48,849 nt of DNA. Source: a virus. Positions within the stretch are counted from its first letter, which is position 1. Each line of letters begins with the position of its first letter. This document shows positions 37,787-46,700 of the stretch, one piece after another. The stretch is taken from positions 1 to 48,849 of IMG/VR virus record IMGVR_UViG_3300030406_003081; one strand, given 5' to 3'. The notes beneath the pieces are model-generated. The model was not told the origin of the DNA, did no database searches, and was given only the letters and a program-made list of their open reading frames with translations. The position numbers and the translations under genes were made by a program.

Positions 37787-40700
37787 CACGAAGCATCACC
37801 ACTGTGGTCATTTGAATTGTAGGTCACATCTCCTTTATGGCCTTTGGGATGCAGGGATTGGGAGAAGCGAGGGTGGACGGTGTAATCCATGCGCTCTTCC
37901 TTGCTCTCACCCTCTTGATGGGTGCGGCGGCGGGCGGCATCTGCACGGTAGTGTTGCAGGGTGTTTTCACTCATCACGACACGGGTAATCTCGTTGTCCA
38001 ATAACGATGAATCAAATCCACTGGCGGCGGTGCCGATAATTTTCGGGCCTTGGCTCATAGGCACGGTGTCGCTTGCACTGATGTCCATGTAGTATGCGGG
38101 CACATATGGTGGATTGGTGTCGGGATTGGTGCTACGGATGTAGGAGCCTGCCGATGCTTGACCGTTGGTTGTTTCGTACACATATAGTCCGTACTTACCA
38201 CCAGCAGTGGCACCGAAGTAGTTGCTACCGTACTGTGGGCTTGACGAGTGCAAGTTGAGGTTGGAGCGGAACATCTCAGCGTGTTGTTTGTCCAGTAAAC
38301 GAACTGGGCGCAACATGTAGGAAATGCGCTTGTCGGTGAGGTTGGTGCGCTGGTGCCCGTTGGTGTCGGTTTGATATGGATTGCTGGACTTCCAAACAGA
38401 CGCCGAAGTGATGCCATACTTCTCAGCGAGGTAACCTTCTACTTGTAGCACTTCGGTTGCGGATAACACACGGTTGTATTGAATGATTTCAGCAATTTGC
38501 CCATTGAGGTAATACGGGGTAGGCACTCGTCCTATACCGTAAGTGCCCGAAGTCGCTTTGAAGAAAGCCTCATTTTTTGTACCCTTCAACACACCATCTA
38601 CTCTAAAGGTCTGTGTTGCGGTAGCACCCGCTCCATCACCACCAGCAATTTGCGCTGTGAGTATAGAGGGTTGATTCACTGTGACTGTGTCGGTGCCAGC
38701 ACTTATCGCCCCAAAATTGGCACCCCTACCATACCAAAACTGCCAACTGTTGCTTGAACCAGTCATGTTTCCATAAAGATTGAAACCCTGTACATTGGGA
38801 GAAGTACGCCTGCTAACCACAATACCGTTATAATTGTCATTGTCCGTAGTAATCGCCGCTACAACAAACAGTGTCATTTGATTGGTGTTTAACAATTCAC
38901 TGAATGGTGCAGTCATTTCATCGCTACCGTCGCACGCTACCAAAGGCATGTTGTTGAAATCGCTGTCGCTTGCTGTGAATGTTGGTTGAGCACTGGCCGT
39001 TGCTTGAGTGAACTCATGTCCGTTTCCACTCACATCTTTCCATGAGGTGACAGCATCTCCATCAGCCAAATCAAGGCTGTCGGCTTTGAGCCATAATGCC
39101 ATTCCCGATGTTGGTATGCCACCCCATTCGGTATCGTCAATCGGTGATACGAAGTTGCGTGCTTCTGCAATGTAGGTACCGCCGAGTGGATTGAAGTTGG
39201 AGGTGTGGGAAAGGCGCATGGCACCACCCTGTGGCTGGCCGCTGAAGTCAAGAGCAGTGAGGTCGTAATGGCCAATCGTTTGCGAGCCTGCTTGCATTCC
39301 ACCATGCACGATGACACGCTGGCCTACACCACGGTCAGTATGCAGACTGTGAGCCTCGGTGTTGATGGCTATGAGGTTGTCATCCACACCCTCTACATTT
39401 TCGGTGTCAAGACCGATACGAGGCGCACTACGGCTTACAGCGTCCTTGTGTGGAGAGTCGCCGCTAAGGGTTTCTACACGGTCGCTTACCACGGCTTCGG
39501 GCTTGAGCAGGCCGTCTTCTGCGATGTCAAGGCGTGCGCTGATACCACGAGGCACCTCGTCAGCCTGCAACACATCGTTGCGGGCACGGATGTAACCGTC
39601 ATTCATATTAGGCTCAGCGGTGTGATGAGACAGCACAACACCCGATGCGTGATACGGCTCGTCAAGGGCTGTCAGCACATCCTCGTTGAAAGCGGTGGGG
39701 TATCGCAATCCACGCCCGTGTCCGTCGTCGCCAACACGATGAGCGTTGGTTGGGAAGTACACATCCACAAGTTCAGTAGCGTCGTTGTTGTTGGTGTTGT
39801 TAAGCCGCCCACCAAAGCGTGGAACAGTGACACCTGCACCAACGGTCAAGTTACCGTTGCTTCTGTCAATCAACCCCTTCATGTTGACAATCGGCCTTCC
39901 GCTGTTGTAGATTCGTCGGTATGGTGTACGGTCGTTTGTACGGTCATATTCGTACACATCGGCGGCATCCCAAGCAGGACGAATACCAAAACCACGAACA
40001 GGGTGACGGCGCACATCCTCACCACGAGTATTGCCCCACCAATCCACCAAGTAGTAGGCTACAGCCTCGTCCAATTTGTGAATGCTCTTACCCTCACTAT
40101 CGCCCCACCAATCACGAAGCACCGTGCTTGCGTTGCGTAGCGTGCGTACAGGACAACCAAACGGACGAGCGACACGCATACCGTCGCTGTAGCGCACCTG
40201 CCATTCGGGTTTGTCCACACCAAGCATACCGCTGAAATTGGTTTGACGCTCCATGATACCAATTTGCGTGTTGGGGTATGTACCGTTAGCAAGACCGCTC
40301 CCACCTGCATATGTCCATGTTTCAGTCTCACCTTGCACAAGTGGGCCGTGTGGGTAGCCTACGACATTGTTAGTAGTCGTCACAGCCGCCTCACGGAAAG
40401 CACGCATACCGTACAACGACCACTGTGGTTTGTTGTACGGTTGGCGCAAGCCGATACGATAACCAAATGGACGAGTGCGAGTAGGGTTGCTGATACTATC
40501 GTAGGAAGTCTTGCTAACGCCACTGCTCACCGTGTACGAACCGTCATCATCAGCGTCAGTCCACACCGGACCATCAAACGAGTAATCCCGTGGATAGTCC
40601 CATGCGGCAGAAACATACCCATACCCGTCAAGACGGCTGATAAGCGGCCCACCACGACTACCACATGGCCAGTAGTGGTTGAGGTTGGTCTTGGTTGCGG

Positions 40701-43700
40701 TATCGGAAGAATCAGCCTGTCCACCCTGTGGGTCAAAGTTGCCCGAAATCAACGGACTACCAAACGAAGTGTCCAAGGCATGTGCTGTTTGCAAACTACC
40801 AGTACCGTGTGCCATCACATTCGCACCGATGGGTATGGTCGCTACGATGTCTTCTACAACGGTAATGACACCAGTAGTTGCGTTATCAGTGTTCACGATG
40901 TAAGCCGTACCGTCAACAATGATTTTTGTCCCACTGACGAGATTGGCGGTTCTACGAGTCGTGGTAATGAGTTTATTGGGAATATCCACGGCTGTAACCG
41001 TAGCAGGGGCACCGGAAGCGAAGTCTTTGATGAGATATGGTGGTGAGAGTGTCTTACGGTCAAACGCAAATGGGCCAAGGCTGGCGTAGTACGCCGCATC
41101 GTGGTAGTGTACAGTCTCAAAGTGTTCGGGCATGCTGTTGAGTGGCTTCTTGTCCACCGCACGGTCAGTCAACGGGTTGAGCCATGTACGGCTGGAATCC
41201 GAATAGAAGGTATGAGGTCGCCCAAGGTTAGGGTGCCACAGGCACAGGAAAGCGTCAGCCAAGTGTAGGCTGTTAGTATCTCGGCTTCCCTGTAGCATCT
41301 GTGGTAGAATGCGTGTCACCATGCTGGTCTTGGAGTCGGTGAAGATAGCACCAGCAGGGCGGAAATCGTATGGACGGGTAAGGCGCAATTTTGTGCCAGC
41401 GGTTAAATTGCTGGTGAAAGAAGACTTGGCCGTGATGGTAAACTGCTTCGGTTTGTTCATGTTGGTCGCATCGTACCCACTGCGCTCGGTGTAGGTGTGC
41501 GTGCGCCGTACACCGTTTGCATCTGTGTACTCCAACTTGTTGCCGTAGTATGGCTTTTGTGGGAAACCACGAGCGTCATCTACGGTGATTGTAGTAGAAG
41601 CCACACTCACTACAGTACATACAGGATTGAGGCTGATGTTTTCAAGCACTTCGTGGTAAAGGTCGGGGTGCAGACTTGGATAGCCTGCGAGTGTAATTTG
41701 ACAGGCGATACTCCCTGCACTGGCACGCAGGAACTCGTAATAGTTGTCAAGACGGTGATGGTTGAGATGGCGGAAGCCTGTAGCGTCAGCGTGGTCGGGG
41801 CCGAGTTTGTGTACAATGCTCCACCATGGGATGTTGGTGGTCATACCCGGAGTAGAACGGTCAAACATTTGTGGATGGTAAGGCAGTGAACGCTTGACGA
41901 AGGCAGGACTTTCGGTTCCCTGCACACCCAAAGCGTTGTACAGCATCAACGGCGGGATGTTGGTAAACTGGCTACCGTGGTCGGGGTCGTGGTCAAGGAT
42001 GAGTTCGTTGATGAACACCTCACATCCACGCACATCAGCCATCGTAGCCTCAGCCAGCACAAGAGCGACCGCACCCGTAGCACTGTCGGGTTCACGCAAG
42101 CCCACAACAAGCGCAACCTGCTGGCTGGTCAATTCATTGACAGTCCCATCGGGTAGTGCTGTTGTTCCACCATTGGCGTGATAGCCGATGAACTGCGACT
42201 TGTGTAGGTTGGGTTGAATGACAATTTGGTATGCACCTACCTTGCTTGGGTCGGGGAAGTGATGACGCAGGGTGTAGGTAGCGGCGGCTTCCAGCACGAT
42301 GGTGTGCCCACCAGCGGCATTGACGACACCAGCCTGTCCTTCGGACGCCAATACACCATAGCCATCACTACGAATCTTGGACTCAAACATCAGCGAGAAC
42401 GCCCCGCCATGGATGTCACTCGGCCCACTGGGTGTGGCTGTCAGCGCACCGAAAGTATGCAAGGTATCGTAACCGTACAGGTTGTTGGTGAGCGTAGTGG
42501 AAATGTCGGTCTTGAGGTCATCAAGGTCTTGCTCTTCCATCAGTGTAAACTCATGTGGTTTGACTGTAGCAGAACGGATTGCTCGGTGTTTGTTGTACAG
42601 ACCTTGGTAGGCGGGATGAGCAAAGTGGCCCGGTAGCATCGCCATGGTAGGATTGACAAAGTGGTGCCCCATGCGTGGAAGAGACAACGGTGACAATTGA
42701 GGCAGTTTGTACACATCATTGCACAGCGTTGCGTTTAGCGTTAAGCCGTCCACATAATTCGTGTGTGTGGCGTCGGGGCTGTTACCGCTTACCTCAGCAT
42801 GGTCACGCAAGCGACGAGCCGCAAAGAAGCGGGTGCTACCAGCGGGAATGTAGTAGGAAGGTACAACCTTGAGTGCAGTAATGGACGACTTGACCAGTTC
42901 AGTAAAGTCAGCATCTCCTACACAACCTGTAAAGGTGGAGCCAGCGATGTTCGTAAACGATGCAACACCACCACGGTCAGTAGTAGGGTCGTACAAACGC
43001 AGGAACTTACGACCATCACGAATCGCCTCGCTAAACAGCGAAGCGTTAGGTGCGGCGTTGACCGTGAGCGTAGTACCGCTGAATGAAACAGCGGTCAATT
43101 CCGCATTGACCACACCACCAGCGTGTGTGTAGAAGGTTGGATGGCGGTGACTGTGCGTGTTGCCGTTCTTGGTGATATGGAAGAACAGCGTGCGGTCGTG
43201 CAATTCGTATGATGTTTCAAGTGGGGCATTGCCTGTAGCCGATTCCCACCCTGTGTAGGTGGGGTCGGGGAACGAGCCTTGGCTGATGTGTTCCCAGTTG
43301 TGGTCGCTGAATGTACCACCAAGCCGTGGCCCTTTCGTATCATCAGTAAACAAATGTTTGATGCTACTGCTTGACATTGGGCGCATCATACCACCCGTGC
43401 CCATGCTCTCGTTTTGGTAGGCTTGCAAGCGGTCAAATCCAGCACGCACGAGCAGGTTGCCGGGGATGCTATCGGGATGGGGCAGACGCACCTTGAGGTT
43501 AGGCTCCACGCCACTGCCTGCGGTTGCAGGCGCAAGCCCTTCTGCGCTACGGTCGGACACAGCGTTGAAAGTGCGAATAATCGTACCGAATGGTGAGCCA
43601 CCCTCAATGATGTGTACTTGGCCCGTGTCGTCTTCAACTTGCATCTCTTCAAATTGCAATTCCTCATTTGGGATGGCTAACACATTCCGCAACTCATCAG

Positions 43701-46700
43701 GATGTGCGGCGGCAATCTGTGGGTGTGCCAACTCCTGCGCCTGTATGATGGGGAACATGGCACTGTTGGTTGTTTCAAACGAAAAACGGTTGATACCATA
43801 CAGTTTCTCTCCTGTTGTGTAGCCAGTATCACTGCTCACTCGTGTGACAAACGGTACAGCACCAAGCCCACGAGCATTGACAGCGGGGAGTGATAGGTTG
43901 CCACCATCCATACGCTTCCACACGATGTGTTCTACGGAGAAGTTCTTGGCTGGTGAGCGTTGATTCATCTTGAAAGCATTCGTGTCGCCAAGCCAGTAAT
44001 TGGCATCGTCGCCATATCGGTCAAGTTCGGCACTGGTACTGGTCTTCATGTCAGTGATGAGATTACGCTCAACATCGGTAGCATCCTCCAAAAAGAAACT
44101 ACCGGGGCTTTGGTCAAGGTCAAAGAACAAATCACCCGTCTTTGCGTAACAAGGCTCAGCGTTGAACAACACATTGTCAGCGGCTAAAGGCCCATTAAAT
44201 TGGAATGCGGCGGAAGGGATGTCGTCAGTAGGCACACCCACAGGGCCAGTCACCAGTGCCTCAATGTTCGGCCCACCGTGAGCAGGTGCAACGAACCTGT
44301 CCACGCCGTGAATACGCTCGTCCCACTGTGCAGTGCCAGCAAAGGTGATGGCTGTAGCGGCGGCTACACTACCGGCGGTTTTGTTCACAACTGCCAACCA
44401 GTCGCCTGTGGCGGTGATACCATCACGGTCACGCTTTGCCACCAGCGGGAACTCGGCCTCGTATGAAATCACAAGGAATGCACGACCGAACACGCCTTGG
44501 GTGTGATGAAGCGCACGGGGCACAGCATCCTTGTCAGCGATGTGCAATGGGTTAGCAAAGTAGGTTGAGTCCTCTACATCATCGTAAGTTGCCGCCGCTG
44601 TTGTAGTGTAATTCCATGAGTAAGGAGTTGTCAAAACCGAATCGGAATTGCTTCGGTTGTTCAACGGCCCGGTTGCTTCGGGGCCGTTACGCATGGGTGT
44701 GAAGTGTGGTAGATGGCTGAAGGTACTCATTGCACTTGAGGCTGGCCCGTAGGGTGAAAAGCCCAACATCGGGTGCCATGCACCCAAACCAGCCCCGTAG
44801 CCCTGTGTGCCTACCTTGAGTGAGTTGAGGTACGAATAACGCTCACCAGCCCACCCCATGACACCCGTAGGTCGTGTGCGGTCAATAGCGTCCACAACAC
44901 CGCTAAAGTGAACACGAGTCATGTGGTCACGGGCTGTGGCGTTTTCGTTGTTGTAGTAGTGAACACCCGACTTGCTCCATATGAAGAGTTTGGTAGGCAG
45001 TGGGTCGGGAACACCGGGTGGCGGTGGAGGAATTGGACTCATACCGGGCACAGTAAGGGTTGCACCAGCACATTTGTTGTTCCATGTGGTGATGTCCTCA
45101 AACTGCGCTTTACCTGTAATTCGGTTCGGAGCAAGCCAAAATCGCACTGTCCATGTGCCACTGTTGTCGTACACTTCACGAGAATGATACGGCGCAAAGG
45201 CTGGACAGGGAGCCGAGCCGTGAACTGGTCGCCCACCATCGTCGGTACGAATCCAACCGCACGCAGGGATTTGCTCAAGTGACGCTTGTGTTCCACCACC
45301 CAAGATAGCCTCAATGTAGGATTGCGATGAGGAGGCAGTAGCATTGTGGTACACTTGATTCCATTCAAGTTCAATCCACCCGTAGCGGTCTTGCCGCATG
45401 GCGTTACCCATGCTTGGCATAAAGGTACCACCCATGGCTTTGAGTGCGCCCTTGCCGGGATTTTCGTTGATGGCTTGGCCGATGATAGTCGCCAATTCTT
45501 CGCCGTTTTGACAGCGTGTACCATCTACAACGATAATCTCACGATTGAAATCACTTGCATCTTCACCAAGCAGACCATCAAGCACCACTGTAGCCATTGG
45601 CCCGGAAACACGGAAGGCTGTAGGGTGAACGAGGTTGCCATTGATTTTACTCAATTGGAAGTCGCTCTTCTCCATTTGTGGGTTGAATGCCATTTGGTTA
45701 TCCATCCACGAGCCACCGGGGTGATACCCACCGTCCATGTGGAAGGTCATGTCAGCACTCATGGCAATACCGTAGTAGCCGATAGCACAGTGTTGGTAAG
45801 GATGCGCTTTCTTGAAATCAGCCTCACTGTTTGCGTTGACCAAGTTTGCCACTGGATTGATGAAATGCTGTCCGTAGTGATGACCATGTTCGGGGCGTTG
45901 AATCAATCCGTACCCTGCTCCACCCGCATCACCAATGTTTGGTGTGCCTTGTGCTGGCGACCAGTTGAGTGTTGTTTGCCAATGGAAACGCTGGCGACGA
46001 GACTGGTAAGTGGTATCGGGTGGGCCGTAGTCGTTGTCGTTGTTGGTAATCTCATTGGGTAAGTTTTGACTGTGGGGCACCTTGCTCCAAGTGTTGCCCG
46101 TGGTCACAACATAGCCGGGGTGAGGCTCACTGTTGCCAAGTGTGCCGGTGGCTGTTTCATTAAATGGGAATGCTTGACCGGGGCCGTAGATGAGGTAAGT
46201 GGTAAAGTAGGGCGTACTGGTTTTGTGGTCAGTGTAGCGTGCCGTTTGATGTGGCATACGCATGACCAGCGGTACAGGTCGTTGACGCACAATACCAGCA
46301 GTGTAGCGTGCTGTCACATGGCTTGGATTGGTGCTGAGATTTGCCAAAGTACCAGCATCAAGGTCGGGAGACAGCACATTGTCTTGATTGAATGCTGGTG
46401 GATTGATGCTACCACGGTGTTGATTGAGAAGGGGAGTGCCGGGGAAGAATGCAAGCAGGGCGTTACAGTCCACCAGCGCATATGCTGTGCTGATTTCGTT
46501 AGCGTTCTGTATGCCTGCTGTACCTGTCGGGCCGGTAGAATACGGGTGCGTGTAAAATGACGAGTAATCGTTTTGCGACCCGTCGTTGACATCCAGCACC
46601 ACCCCGCTAAATCCACCACCAAAGTACAACGGTACGCTGTGGTCGGTGCTGTCCCGCCCGCCTTTGAAGAAAGTGATGGGTTCACTTTCTACGCTACCGT

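Noticed and set aside
39205-40140. Plus-strand open frame of 311 codons inside the giant gene
   Set aside because: Opposite the long structural frame, no promoter or ribosome-binding site, Val/Thr/Cys-rich composition typical of an antisense shadow. The same holds for frames at 40243 and 45346.
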